Below the pieces are notes generated by a model, which ran no database searches, was not told the origin of the DNA, and saw nothing but the letters and a program-made list of their open reading frames with translations. Shown here one piece after another: positions 1 through 11,258 of a DNA stretch of 64,000 nt (position 1 is the first letter of the stretch; every line of letters starts with the position of its first letter). A program made the position numbers and the translations under genes. Origin of the DNA: Acanthamoeba lenticulata (taxonomy: Eukaryota > Discosea > Longamoebia > Acanthamoebidae); NCBI GenBank assembly GCA_002179805.1, contig NAVB01001151.1:1-64000 (forward strand). Direction: 5' to 3'.

Positions 1-1398
1 TTTTTTTGTTTTTTTTGTTTTTGGTTCGTTTTAGATAATGTCATAAAGTGTTTTGGAGAACACACAAAAAAAGGAAGACGCACCCTGAGATCGAGGATAC
101 GGTTGTCGAGACGGGTCTTCTGGCCCACCTTCACAAACTTCTGGGCCTCGCTCTTCTGCTTGGCGAGCTCCTCGAGCTTGGCCTGGAGCGCAGCCGTGTC
201 CTTGCCCTCCTCTAGAAAAGGGAAAAATAGTGAGCGTCGAGTGTCGCCCAACCACCAGATAGAGAGGCACATACGCTTGGCCTGAGCGAGCTCGGCCTCA
301 GCGGCGTCGATTTCAGCCTGGATCTTCTTGATCTGGATCTTCTGGGCCTTGAGGATGGGCGCCGGGCGCGAAGCATCCTCGATGAGGAGGGGCAGCTCCT
401 GGGGGAGCGTCTGGCTGACGACAAACAGACGGGTGACCTTGAGCTCGACATCCTTCTGCGTGCACGACGCGATCTCAGCCGCAGCCTTGGTCAGCACACC
501 CTCGACGTCGACAAGCGACTCGCGGTGGATGCCCTTGGTGAACTTGATCATCTCCACCGAGACGACTTCGTTCTTCTCCAGGACGGCCTGCACCGTGGCG
601 GTCCTCTGTCGGAGCACGACGAACGCCAGCTTGTTGCCTGGGCGGGGCGCATAGAAAGAGAACTCTAAATCAGCGCTACAATACTGCAGGAAACGGTCGT
701 GGTGGCCAGGGGGAGGAGAGAGACGCACCGGTGCCGCGCACGGTCTGGAGACGGGCTCGGACGAGCACGGTCTGGCCGTCCTTGGCGGCGGAGAGGTCAC
801 CCACGCTGGTGAAGCTGCGGTGAACCCTTTCCTCGGACCGGATAAGGGGGCGGACACCGAAGTTGTCGAACGATGCTTCGGTGACCACTTGCTGCAAGGC
901 CCAAGAGAGCGTAGACTACATCAGCAACTGCGGCCTAAAGAACTGATCACTTGACTGAAAAGTAAGTTGTGTACCTCAACAACACCCTCGGTTCCCTTCT
1001 TCTTGGCAGCCTTGGCGGCAGCCTTCTTGGCCTCCCTGCCCAAAATGCGAGTTAACGACAGCGGAATAAAACTGGGCGATTTAGCGCTAAGTACTTCTTA
1101 GACAGGCCCTGACCAGCCGCATCGGGGTAAGCCTCCTTGAACTCCTTCTCCTGCCGTGGTTAGGAAGTGAGCAAATAACCCGCGATTCAACTTCACCAAA
1201 ATCGCTCGGATCTGACTGGCAATTTACCTTGCCAAGAAGCTGAGACTTGAGGTCCTTAAGCTTGGTCAGAAGCGGCTCAAGCTCGGATTGAGGAGCCTTG
1301 GCCTGCTTCTTGGTTTGCAGTTCGGAAGTGGACTGCTTAATCTCCTGCTTGAAGGCCTCGATGGCCTGCTCGAGTTCGTGCTTCTTGGGGTCTTCCAT
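1..1398 (-). CDS. Cytosolic aspartyl-tRNA synthetase, 5' part (3' end outside window)
   Basis: Charges tRNA-Asp with aspartate in the cytosol. Five or more exons are visible. The first gives MEDPKKHELEQAIEAF and a Lys-rich helical, WHEP-like segment. Next comes a short Lys/Ala-rich linker (EAKKAAAKAAKKK). The OB-fold anticodon-binding region follows, with VLVRARLQTVRGTG, then FVVLRQRTATVQAVLEK, and SLVDVEGVL. The stretch TRLDNRILDLR leads into the class II core, as in eukaryotic AspRS. The catalytic core lies beyond the left edge. Between the OB fold and TRLDNR there is a charged helical insert of about 50 residues that is longer than in human AspRS (from memory). The start is the first ATG of the open frame. 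Exon joins fit GT-AG. Confidence 0.85.
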
Positions 1399-1971
1399 GA
1401 TGTGTGTAACGTTGCCGAACAGGATCTAGCCTCAATGCACCGAAGATGAATAAATCCACAGCAGAAAAATGCTTTTTTATTGCTTTTTTCAAGGACCAAC
1501 GAAGAAACGGCTGCTGGAAAATTACAAGAACGCAAAGCCACTGGCTTGGCCGCGATGACGCATCAGGATGGGCGACTCCCACGCCGTGGTTCCCTTCTTC
1601 TTCGACAGGGTTCTCGGCCTTTGCCTTTGCGTCACTGTCCCAGTGGACGTGGTCGAGTGGTGCTGGTGGACCCTTGGCGACTCAGGTGATTGTATTCCAC
1701 GGGTACAAGCAAGCCACAGCTCTCCTGTCCTTGGGGAGGTGCAGTAGTTGGTATGGTCATAAATTGTTGTTGTTGAGCGCTGTGGAGGGAGAAGAAGAGG
1801 AATAAAAAGTTGAGTTGTTTTGTAGTGTATTGGTCCTTCCTGCTCTCCCTTCTCTCTCACCACCCACTCACGGCCTCTTGCCTCGAGGCTCTCCACGCGT
1901 GGTGCTGCTACGCGACCTTCAAGTCTTTACAATGGGGTTTGTTTGGGTCTCGACTCGTTGGTTTGTTTGCT
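1399..1971. other. Intergenic, RAD23 3' side / AspRS 5' side
   Basis: No gene could be supported here. Open frames on both strands lack family features and good splice structure. The stretch should hold the AspRS promoter and the 3' region of RAD23, both on the minus strand. It has a T-rich patch near 1470. Confidence 0.5.
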
Positions 1972-3460
1972 TTAAGGAGCGCCGCCCTCGCCGCCAAAGT
2001 CCTGGCCCTCGTCCTCCTCCTCCATCTCGTGGCCGTGATCCTGCGCGACGGTCATGGGACGTGAGCCAACACTGAAGTGTGTGGAAGGCAGTGGAGCGTC
2101 GAAACGTACGAAGAGGTAGTTGGCCGTGACCTGCTCGTCCTTTTCGCAGGCGAAGAAAGCCTCAATCACCACATGCCGCTCAAAGCCCAGGGCCTGGAGC
2201 TATAGTTTTTTGTTGTTTGTTTGGAGAGGACGCGCAGGGCATCAGCATCACGGTGGTGGCTGAAGAAGGAGAAAAAGGGCACTAGACGGCGTACTCTGTC
2301 AATGGCTTCCTTCTCCTCCTGAGTGACCTGGATGTAGTTGGATCCGGGGGGAGCGCCAGCAGGGCCGCCAGCGCCACCGGCGGCGCCGCCCTGGATGGGC
2401 TCGTTGAGGAGAGCCATGAACTCGGCCTGGTGCTGGCCGATGACTTGGAGGATCTGCGGGTTGAGCTGGCCGAGCTGCTGGAGGAGCGGGCCCAGAAGCT
2501 GCGGGTTGCGCTGCACCATGGCCTTGATCTGGTTGAACTGAGGGTGTTGGCGCAGCCACTCAAAGTGACCACCACCACCGCCGCCCTGCTGACCCATAAG
2601 GGCACCCAGCAGGTTGGAGGGCAGCGAGATGCCGCCCTCACCACCGGCCGCAGCGGCACCCTCGGCGGGAGGCGAGCCAGGCGCAGCCTCGCCCGCGGCA
2701 GCTGCCCGACCACCAGCAGGACTACCGGGAGCAGCTTGGGTCGGCATGTCGGGAATGCCCTGCAGAACGAGCGAGCGAGCATTAAGCTACCAAGGACTCA
2801 AAGCGGATGCTGATCTAACGTTGAGGTAAGGAAAGGAAAGGTTCATCTACATACAGTCATGAGGTACTCGACAGCCCTGTTGGGGTTGTTGAAGCTGGCA
2901 CGGAGAGCACGAAGAACCTCCTCGCGAGGGAAGCCCATCTCCATGATGTTAGACACCATGGCCTCGAAATCAGAACCCGTCACGAGGGCCGACGCGGCAT
3001 CGGACTCGATGGATCCGCCAGTGGCGGGCTGCGACGGCCGGGGCGGCTCGGCGGCGGCAGGTGTGGAGGGAGCAGGGGCGGCCGCTTGAGTAGGCTGAGG
3101 GGGCTGAGCAGGCGTCGCAGCAGGCTGGGCGGCAGCGGCCGCGGGCGCGGGCGTGGCATCCTTGGGCTTCCTGACCATGAGGACGAAGAAATCTGTCGGC
3201 TTGATGGTGAGCGTGTTCAACTTGGTATCATCACCAAGGATCTTGCCGGCAAAGATGAGCTTCTGCCAAGAGACATTCTCTTGGCGTGACTCCTCAATCT
3301 TCTTCTTTACATCCAGAATCTGAAACGAACGAAGGAAAGCTCATTAGATGAGATGACCGAGCCCTATTTCGAAGAAAGAAGAAATCCATACCGTGGCGGT
3401 TTCTGGCACTTCGACCTCGAACTGCTGCTGCTGAATCGTTTTGATGTTAATCTTCATCAT
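1972..3460 (-). CDS. RAD23: UV excision repair protein RAD23
   Basis: Shuttles ubiquitylated substrates to the proteasome and stabilises XPC/Rad4 in nucleotide excision repair. Domains in order: N-terminal ubiquitin-like domain starting [18 protein letters not shown] with [11 protein letters not shown]; an Ala/Pro/Gln-rich linker; UBA1 with [20 protein letters not shown]; an Ala/Gly-rich linker; the XPC-binding (STI1-like) region with [20 protein letters not shown]; and UBA2 with [22 protein letters not shown]. It ends in an acidic tail. Two ATGs are in tandem at the start; the outer one is used here. Domain order and size match the family. At least four introns are needed. Confidence 0.93.
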
Positions 3461-3722
3461 TGTGCTGTGTGGGGCGTGTGTGGAAGGGCTTGAATGGGCG
3501 CACGACACTACGCTCTTTTAGGGAGAGATGGTACTACTGCTGTCCTCAGATTTGCGTTCTTGTGTTTTTCACCAAACCCCCACTCTGCGCCAGCAAAGCT
3601 TTCCCTGGCTGCCGCCTGTCCTGAAAAATGCCTCCGATGTCGACACTTTGTTCTTCCCTTTTCCTTCACTGCACGCAGAGCAGGCCAAGGAGACGGCACC
3701 GCACGCGAGTGGCTGTCCCAGG

Positions 3723-5205
3723 CTACTGGTTCTTCTTTTCGACGTGATTGTCGCCCGACGTGGAAGGCACTCCTTGCGCTCTGTGTGTGGGTGTCAGACG
3801 TGGTTGTCCGCGAGCAGCGAGAAAAAGCAAAGCGTACCGGGCGTGCTTCCGCTGCATGAACAAGTACTCGTAGATGGTACCTGCCGCCACTCCACCCGCT
3901 ATGGCACCGACCCACCACACCCCTGGAGGATAAAGAAAGTCAATTTCGAGTGGTTGTGCAACCTCAGCCAGCAAAGACACGCGTACAGTGGTCATCCCAG
4001 CTCCATTGCACCACAGCCGGCCCGAACGCTCGCGCAGGGTTCATAGTGGCTGCGTTAACGTCGAGGTGAGAAGACTAAAGGTTCAGAAGTTGTGCCAGGT
4101 GTGGGACGCACAAGAAACGATGCTGCCGGCATGGATGTTAACCCCCACGATGATGGCGATGGCGACCGGACCCAGCTTGCCCCAGCCTCGCGGGTCAAAG
4201 GCCGTCCCAAACGAACCAAACACGAGGCCAAAGGTCATGTAGAACTGGAACACAGACGGTATGATGCAACGGTGAGCTGCCATTTGTGCGCAGGTATTGG
4301 CCGTTGGTTGCAGCACCTCCATCAGGAACCCCTCTCCAGGGTTTGTGCCCGCTGGCAGCGTAGGCACACCGAGGTTCCCCTCCTTGTCACTCGGCAGTGC
4401 CAGTTTGGCCATGCCTGCTCCTGCGATCGCACCCACTAGAAGACGACAGCAACCCCGCAGAGTTCAGATAGCTCAAGTGGCGGTCGGCAACAAGCCATAA
4501 AGAATACCAATCTGAGCCGCGAGGTAGCACAGACAGCGGATGATGGTGATTCGACGACAAAACAAGACGGCTATGGTAACTGGAAGGGATGTCGAAGGTT
4601 TATGAGCAATTGGAGCAACATAGCCGTTGTAAGCTTACGCACCTGCCGGGTTAAAGTGAGCCCCTGCACATGTCCTCTCGTGTTAGGCGCCATAACACAA
4701 GAAGAAGCTCACGTGTGAAGGAGCACACCTGACAATGGTGCGAAGATGTAGATACAGAGGAGGATGAGGGCCATGTGGCATACAATTATCCAGACATGCT
4801 CTCCCGCCGGACTCGACTGTTCGCGTCCACATAACAGTGGTCAGTGGGTACCAACTTGACACGACAAGCGTTGGAACGGATACCTCAAAGGACTCTCCAG
4901 CCGACAGGACGATGAGGATGCTGAAGGACACAAAAAACTTGGTGGCCAAGCATTCTGAAGAGGACGTAAGGACTCTGTGGCCTGAAAGAAAACGAAGCAT
5001 ACGGTAGCTTACCGGCCACGAGAGCACGCCAGAAGTCCGAGTCGCGCCACTCGCCCAGGGAGAAGACGTTCACGTATGCCGAGTCTTCCTCCTCGCGTGG
5101 CGGATCCAGCACAAGGTGCGTTAGCCGGCGGGCACGAGTACGGTGTTTCAGCTCGTCGTGAGCCTCTGCGTCGTGGACAGACTGCAACTCCACGCCGTCG
5201 TCCAT
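3723..5205 (-). CDS. Aquaporin / MIP-family water channel
   Basis: Six-helix channel for water or small solutes. Both NPA boxes are intact: GAHFNPAVTIAVLF in the first half and STMNPARAFGPAVV in the second, each next to an exon join. AQIVGAIAGAGMAKLAL is a typical third helix. The N-terminus, starting MDDGVELQSVHDAEAHDE, is a charged cytosolic tail of about 60 residues. Start choice: an upstream ATG is in frame at 5274, but MDDGVELQ gives the more usual length. The C-terminus runs through a possible 57-base intron to a stop at 3723. Substrate (water or glycerol) cannot be told by eye. Confidence 0.88.
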
Positions 5206-5350
5206 TGTTGTGAAAGTCAAGTCGCGTCTGTACGCCCGACAAGAAGATTGCTCCCATAACTTTGGCGTCGTCAAATTCTCTTAACAACAACGCTTCCTAT
5301 TGGTCATTCCTGTGGAGTTTGCGACTGTGGGGGTTGGGCTGCATGGGCGG

Positions 5351-6164
5351 TTAGGCCGGAAGTTGGGCTTCTGGCAAGGCAAGCACTCGATCGCAGGTCG
5401 CCAGCAAGCTATCCACGGTGGCTCTGGTGAACATATACTACAAGCCAATTTGCCCGTGTCAGTTTATGTCGTCCGTGCCACAGGCGAGCCAAGCTTGCCG
5501 TTACCTGGCCGTAGATGTCCATGGTACTGTTGTGCTTCTCAGGAGTGCGATCTCCACAGCAGTCCTCCACAACCACAGTTCTATAGCCACGCATGAAAGC
5601 ACCTGCAAGATGTCACACGACTCAGTCGGTGCAATGCAAGACCAACAGCAGCGAGCGGCGGCACCGCTAGTCGTGAAGAGGACGCAGCAGGAAGAGATCA
5701 GGCCACAGCACAAGACAAGCGTCTTGCCCTTCTCCCTAAGATACTGGTCCAGTTCTGTGCATAAGAAGCCATCAAAGTTGTTCTGCACAGTTCATGACTG
5801 CACGAGTGAGATTCCTCGCTTCCCCCCCTCTCACTTTTCTTACACCACAAAGCACCTTGATGACCACTTTCTCGCCCGGCAGTTCGCGGCTGAAGTCCTC
5901 GGGCTCGGCAGTGACCACCGTCTTCTTGTCCGGGTTAAGGGCGTGCCAATAGGCCGTCCAGGCGCTCACCTCAGCGTTGTAGACGGCTCGAACGTGGACC
6001 ACGTCGATACCTACCTCGTCCCTGCGGCACAGCCCCAGCAACCGCTCGACGTTGTGCTGGAAGTTGGGGAAAGCGGCAGCAATTGCAGGTATGTCGCTGT
6101 AGAACGCTTGCTGGACGTCAACTAGTAACAGCACTACCTTGTCATACCTCTTGCCGCCCTCCAT
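5351..6164 (-). CDS. Isochorismatase-like cysteine hydrolase
   Basis: Small alpha/beta hydrolase of the isochorismatase/nicotinamidase superfamily. The start is MEGGKRYDKVVLLLVDVQQAF, holding the catalytic Asp. EKVVIKV supplies the family Lys and GLISSCCVLFTTSGA the nucleophile Cys region. The last joins give EDCCGDRTPEKHNSTMDIYG, then YMFTRATVDSLLATCDRVL and a stop. That final acceptor (TTGTAG) is canonical and restores a typical family C-terminus. Substrate unknown; family members also act on nicotinamide, ureidoacrylate or other amides. Confidence 0.8.
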
Positions 6165-6327
6165 CTTCTCTTTTTGTTTTGTTTCGTTTTTTTGTATTTT
6201 TTTATATATTTCTTTTGTTCGCCAACGCGATTGGAACAAAAGAGTAAAAAATAACAGAACAAAATTGGGGCTCACGCCAGCGACGTCGGCCTGCGGGAGT
6301 TGCTTGGCAGGCACTTGGCTTGATCCT

Positions 6328-7510
6328 TTACTCGACCTTCCTCTGCTTGGTGTCCCTCGCACCAGCAGCGCCTAGAAGGCACACATCAACGATAAGCGAT
6401 CTCGCCAACACGCAAGGGAACGGCTGACGCAAGACAAGCTGTTGTACGTACTGGGCTTGTACGTGTGGTTGAAGAAGTTGAGGAAGAGGCCAAAGAAGGA
6501 GGCCAGGATGAGGAAGTTGGCAGCAACGACGTAGTCCGTCTCGGTGGTCCTGTTGTAGCCGCACACCACGGGCCACGGGAGCCACGAGGCGATGCCCCAC
6601 AGGAACTGGATCATCTGCACAGGCGCACAACAAAAGGCGATAAGCACATGATCGCCTTGAGGAGAATGTAGCCGGAGCGGTACCTGAGCCTGGGTGAGGT
6701 ACTTCTTCCACCACACGGTGTTGCCGAGGCTGCTCTGGAAGTAGAAGTAGTAGGTGAAAGTGTGGATGGCGCCGTTGATGATCACGCCCGTGAAGAACCA
6801 GGTCATGTTGGCCCTGCAGAAAAGACATTGAGGATCATTGTGGCTCAACAGGTTGCAATGCTATGGGCTCTCGAGGCGCACCTGAGGAAGACGAGCGAGA
6901 GGACGCTCACGGAGCAGTGGTGCCAAACGTGCAAGACGAGCAGAGGACGCTTCCTCAGAAGGAGGATGACAGTGTCGAAAAACTCGTAGTACTGCACAAT
7001 AAAAATAAGTCAATGTTGCTTTAAGTTAATTTTAATATATCTCGAGATATAAAATAAATAGGAAATTAAGTAATTAACTCCTGTTGCCGTCGTGGAATCG
7101 CGGAATAGCAACAGATTCGACATAAATTGGATTCATCTTCAATTTTTGAAAACGATTGGCCGTACCTTCGAGAGATAGAAGACAACACACCAGAACCAGA
7201 GGCGATTGTTGAAAACGGCCTGACGATCGGTGGAACAGAAGAGTTGCTCGAGGCCGATTTGCGGAGCGCGCACGACGAAGGCCTCGTAGGAGGCACCAAC
7301 GCACATGGCCAGCGAGAGAACGCAGAGGAAGAAGTTGTGAGCAGCAGAGATGCTCTGCACCTTGAAGGGCTTCTCACGGGTGGACATCCACAATTTGAGG
7401 ACCAGTATCGTGGTGAGGTAGACCGTGATTGCCACAGCAGGAATGGTGTACGAGAGAAGCACATCATTGTGCTGCTCGACGAGCGAAACCAAAGTGTCCA
7501 TGACGTTCAT
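6328..7510 (-). CDS. ELO-family very-long-chain fatty acid elongase (3-ketoacyl-CoA synthase)
   Basis: Condensing enzyme of fatty acid elongation in the ER membrane. It starts MNVMDTLVSLVEQHNDVLL and has several hydrophobic helices. The core is YYEFFDTVILLLRKRPLL followed by the histidine box HVWHH, then NGAIHTFTYYFYF and WKKYLTQAQMIQFLWG, all typical of ELO proteins. The last intron (donor GTACGTAC) joins KPS to AAGARDTKQRKVE. The C-terminal RKVE resembles a dilysine-type ER retrieval signal. It lies 163 bases upstream of the isochorismatase-like start on the same strand. Confidence 0.9.
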
Positions 7511-7901
7511 GTTGTGTAGTACTATCTTGAGATTCGACTCGATTGGCTTGCGATTCGAATGAAACGGGGCTGGCTCGCACTGACCGGCGTCGTACTCTGC
7601 GAGATCGAAGGCGGGACAAAGCAGAGCAAAAGAAATATGGCAGTGTGCCCCTTACACACTCGGGCAGTCCCGCGGAGGCTCGACTCCGGGTGCCATGTCG
7701 ACACTTGCGCACGCGCGGCCACTCCGGTGGTCGCCCGCCGGTGTGGTTGTACTGGCGCCAAAACGGGACAGACACAGACCCAGAAAACGCAACAAGCAAC
7801 TTTGGCTGCTTGGGGCAAAGGTAAGGGACTAATAAATAACATGTTGTTGTTGTTGTGTTGATGTCTTTCCAGAGACTTGGGTTTTTAAACCCAACCTCCA
7901 C

Positions 7902-9140
7902 TCAGAGCAGTTGCACGTAGTTGCTTGCGATGTAGCCCTCGTTGCCCTGCATGTCCACGACATAGAGCCACGACGAGTTGGAGCTGTCCTTCACGTAGAC
8001 CAGTGCGCCACACGCGAGCGAAGCGAGCTCGCCCGGATTCTCGGCCGTCCACGCGTAGAGCGCCTTGGCCTGCGGCATTGCTGGCGGTCGCGGCGGCGGA
8101 GCCGAGACGGGAGCCGCAGGCGGAGCTGGCGCGGGCGCTGGAATCGGAGCCGGAGCCGACGCTGGGCCAGCAGACGCAATGAAGGACCCGGGATTCCGCC
8201 GAGGCGGGGCCATGCCGGGCGGTTTGACCGCTGGAGGAGGAGGCGTAGCGCGGACAGCGGTGGGCTGTGGCCGTAAGCCGCTTGGACTCAGCAGGGCCGG
8301 TGAGGAGCTAAACACGGGCGACATTGGCTGTGAGAGCGTGAAGTCGCTGGACGTCGACGCGGGGAAGGAGGCGCTTCGTGAAACGGTGGTGGGCACGGCC
8401 TCGCTGCTCACTCTTTCATAGCCCTCGTCGCGCGGCGGGACCGGTGGCGGCGGCTCGTTGCCTCTGCTTGCGCCCACGGGCGGCAGCGCGGATGTGCTCG
8501 CCATCTTCTGGAGAGCGAAGCGGCGGAGCTCCTCGGCGTTGAGGTTGCCGGTCTGGAGGTCACCCTGGACCATGACCTGCACACGCACGTTGATCTGTCC
8601 CTTGACCTCGTCGCCCTGGTGGTCCGCGCCGCACACGAGCGGATACCACTTGTTGACTTCGCCCAGCACCATCACCTCCGACATGTGAATGTGCACTTCG
8701 CCCATGTAGTCATTAGACCCAATCCTGTCCCAGTCCCAGACGGACAGCTTCAGCGTGGCCGACGACAAGTTGGGGGCTTTGCTGCACCAGGAAAGACAAG
8801 GGGCGTGAGTGGTGATGCACCATAGCCAACACGAGGCCAACGTCGCATGGTGCCAAGGAGGACACGTACAAGAAAAACTTCTCGTTCCAGCGTGGGTTGA
8901 GATTCTTCATAATCTTTTTGGTTTTGTACTTCTCTGTGCCGAGCGTCACCTTGACGAAGGGGTCGCTGGTGCCTGCCGAAGCCGACCGAACCGATTTAAT
9001 AACGTAAACAATATCGAGTAAATTAGGAAAAAGCCTTATTAATAGTTAAAATGCGAGAGTAAGAAGGGGAACGCACCACAAGAGTCTTTGACCGCGAGGT
9101 CCTTGCCCTCAATAACGGTGACACATATTTCGTCCGCCAT
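7902..9140 (-). CDS. C2 domain - proline-rich linker - SH3 adaptor
   Basis: Probable membrane-associated signalling adaptor. It starts MADEICVTVIEGKDLAVKDSCG, a classic C2 first strand, followed by TSDPFVKVTLGTEKYKTKK, LNPRWNEKF and LKLSVWDWDRIGSNDYMGE. The C2 domain fills about the first 130 residues. A linker rich in Pro, Ala and Ser with polyproline runs follows. The C-terminal SH3 has KALYAWTAENPGELA and ends GYIASNYVQLL at the stop. The Asp residues of the C2 loops look retained, so calcium binding is plausible. The first intron interrupts the Gly codon of DSCG, as in the neighbouring divergent C2 gene. Confidence 0.87.
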
Positions 9141-9346
9141 TGTGTAGCCAGTGCTAACCAAGATGCGCGAAGCACTTTATCTCGTTCGCGTAGTATGTCG
9201 ACACTTGCAATAAAGCTGTTTTTTAAAAACAAATTAAACTGAACCAGTTCGCCTTCGCCGAACAGTTGCCCACGGTAACCGGCGCAAGGAAAAGCGAAAA
9301 GAAAAGAACGGCCAAAAACCAGAAGAAGGCCGCAACCCAGCACACC
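9141..9346. promoter_or_regulatory. Shared divergent promoter of two C2-domain genes
   Basis: About 200 bases separate the starts of the C2-SH3 gene (leftward) and the C2-BTB-BTB gene (rightward), so both promoters must lie here or overlap. No clear TATA box was recognised. Confidence 0.45.
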
Positions 9347-11226
9347 ATGCACTTGGTACGGTCTCGCCGTTCGCATTCGCCGCGCTCGGCCCCCCGGGGC
9401 ACTTTGGAAGTTATGCTCATCGAAGGCCGCAACCTGGCCATCCGCGATAGTTGCGGTTCGTCGTTCACGTCTTTCCCTTCCTTTGTACTCGCAGTTCTTT
9501 CGCCCCTTCTCCTCATCAGGAGTTCTTACAGGCACGAGCGATCCTTACTGTGTCCTCAAATGTGGCGAACAGAAGGTGTATTCATCGGTTAAGTACAAGG
9601 CACGTCTCTCTGCCGCCCCCCATATCGCAACTCGGCCAACGCTTCGCTCGCAAAGTGCTTCACAGCGCGTGTGTAACCGTCTGTGGTCTGCTTGCAGACG
9701 CTCAACCCCGTCTGGCGGGAGAAGTTCACCTTCTCAGTGCACAATGACGAAACTCTCCACTGCGACGTGTGGGACAAGGACCGCTTCCTCCGCGACGATC
9801 CGCTGGGCCGCCTCGTCATCAACCTCCACGGTAATACATCGCGATGCCCACTTTTGTTGAGTTCACCTGCGCCGACTGACGCGCACACGTACGCGTATGG
9901 CCCGCAGACTACGCGGCGAGCTCAGAGCCGGTGAACCTACGGCTGCCGCTCATCGACGTTGAGTGCGGCGAACTGCACTTGGAAATATTCTACAGGACGT
10001 TCGCCGACGACCTCCAGAAGAGCTTCCACGTCCTTGACAGTACCTTCCCCGTCCTCTTTTCCTCTATTTTGTTATTTTAACAATAATGGTAAATAAACAT
10101 AATCTGACCCGTTCGTGCAGTACTGCAGCTGCAGGTCTCAAGCATGACTTTTCTGCCTAACACATGGGCCTCCAGCAGTATCTACTCCTCCCCAGAGTAT
10201 TTTCTGATTGCTCCAATTTATTTTAGCAATGTCAACTAATTTATGGCTGGCCAAAGCTGTCGATCAGTGCGCGCGGGAACTGGTGGTCCACATGACCTCG
10301 CTGGTGAACGACAAGGAGTGGGCCGACATCGAATTCGTCCTCGATGCCGACGATGACAAGAAGCTCTATGGGTACGTGCGTGTGTTTACTATGCGGGCAT
10401 CACAACCGCTTTAACGCCACCGGTGCGAGCAGGCACAGCGTGATCCTCGCGTCGCGCTGCGCCGCGCTCAAGCCGCTGCTGCCCAAGCCAACGGCAACGC
10501 GGTCGCCCGCATCGAGGAAAACAAGTGTCAGCAGCAGCGTGCAGCTCTCTGGCGAGTTCAACTTCACCCGCAAGAACTCCTCCCCGCGCCTGGGTGCGCA
10601 ACCGTTCGTTTTAACAAACTCATCGTCGTGTGGCCTCTCTCACAGGGGCGGTGTCTGCTGGTGTTTTGTGCAGAGTCATTGGCTGGTGTGTCAAGCAGCC
10701 GCCTTGTGCCCACGGCCGAGCCAGCCGGTTCGCCCACCAAGAGCCGCAAGGTACACTTCAAATCAACTTTCTTTTAACAAACTAAATTATATTTTTCATA
10801 CTTATTTTTGGATTTGTTGATCAACTTTATCTCGCTGCAGTCGAGGAGGAGGGTGTTGATCAAGCAGCACAAGGCCGACGTCTTCCTGGCAATGCTGCAC
10901 TTCCTCTACACGGGCGCCGTCCAGCGCGAGCCCTGCTTCGGCCACACCCTCCGCAAGCAGGCCGAAGCCCCGGTGGTCGAGGCCGCCCCGCCGGCCCAGT
11001 GGGCCTGGTACTGAGTCCTCTCGCATAGCCCATGCGGGCTTCCCGTGTCGACAACGTCATCGTTAGCGTTGTTGTTGACACCACCTCGATGAATGTCGCC
11101 AGGTTTGCCGACCCAGAGTGGGAGGACTACGACTTGTTCATCAACGAACTGCTCGAGCACGCCTACCAGCAGGCCAAGCAGGCCAACGATGGCACGTCCC
11201 ATGACCTCCTTCTTCTCGCTTGCCTC

Positions 11227-11258
<32 letters not shown>

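Noticed and set aside
1446..1900. Open frames on both strands between AspRS and RAD23
   Set aside because: They overlap each other and have no domain or splice support.
5350..5430. Frameshift in the last exon of the isochorismatase-like gene
   Set aside because: A first reading of the acceptor broke the frame, but the acceptor TTGTAG gives YMFTRATVDSLLATCDRVL in frame, so no defect is needed.
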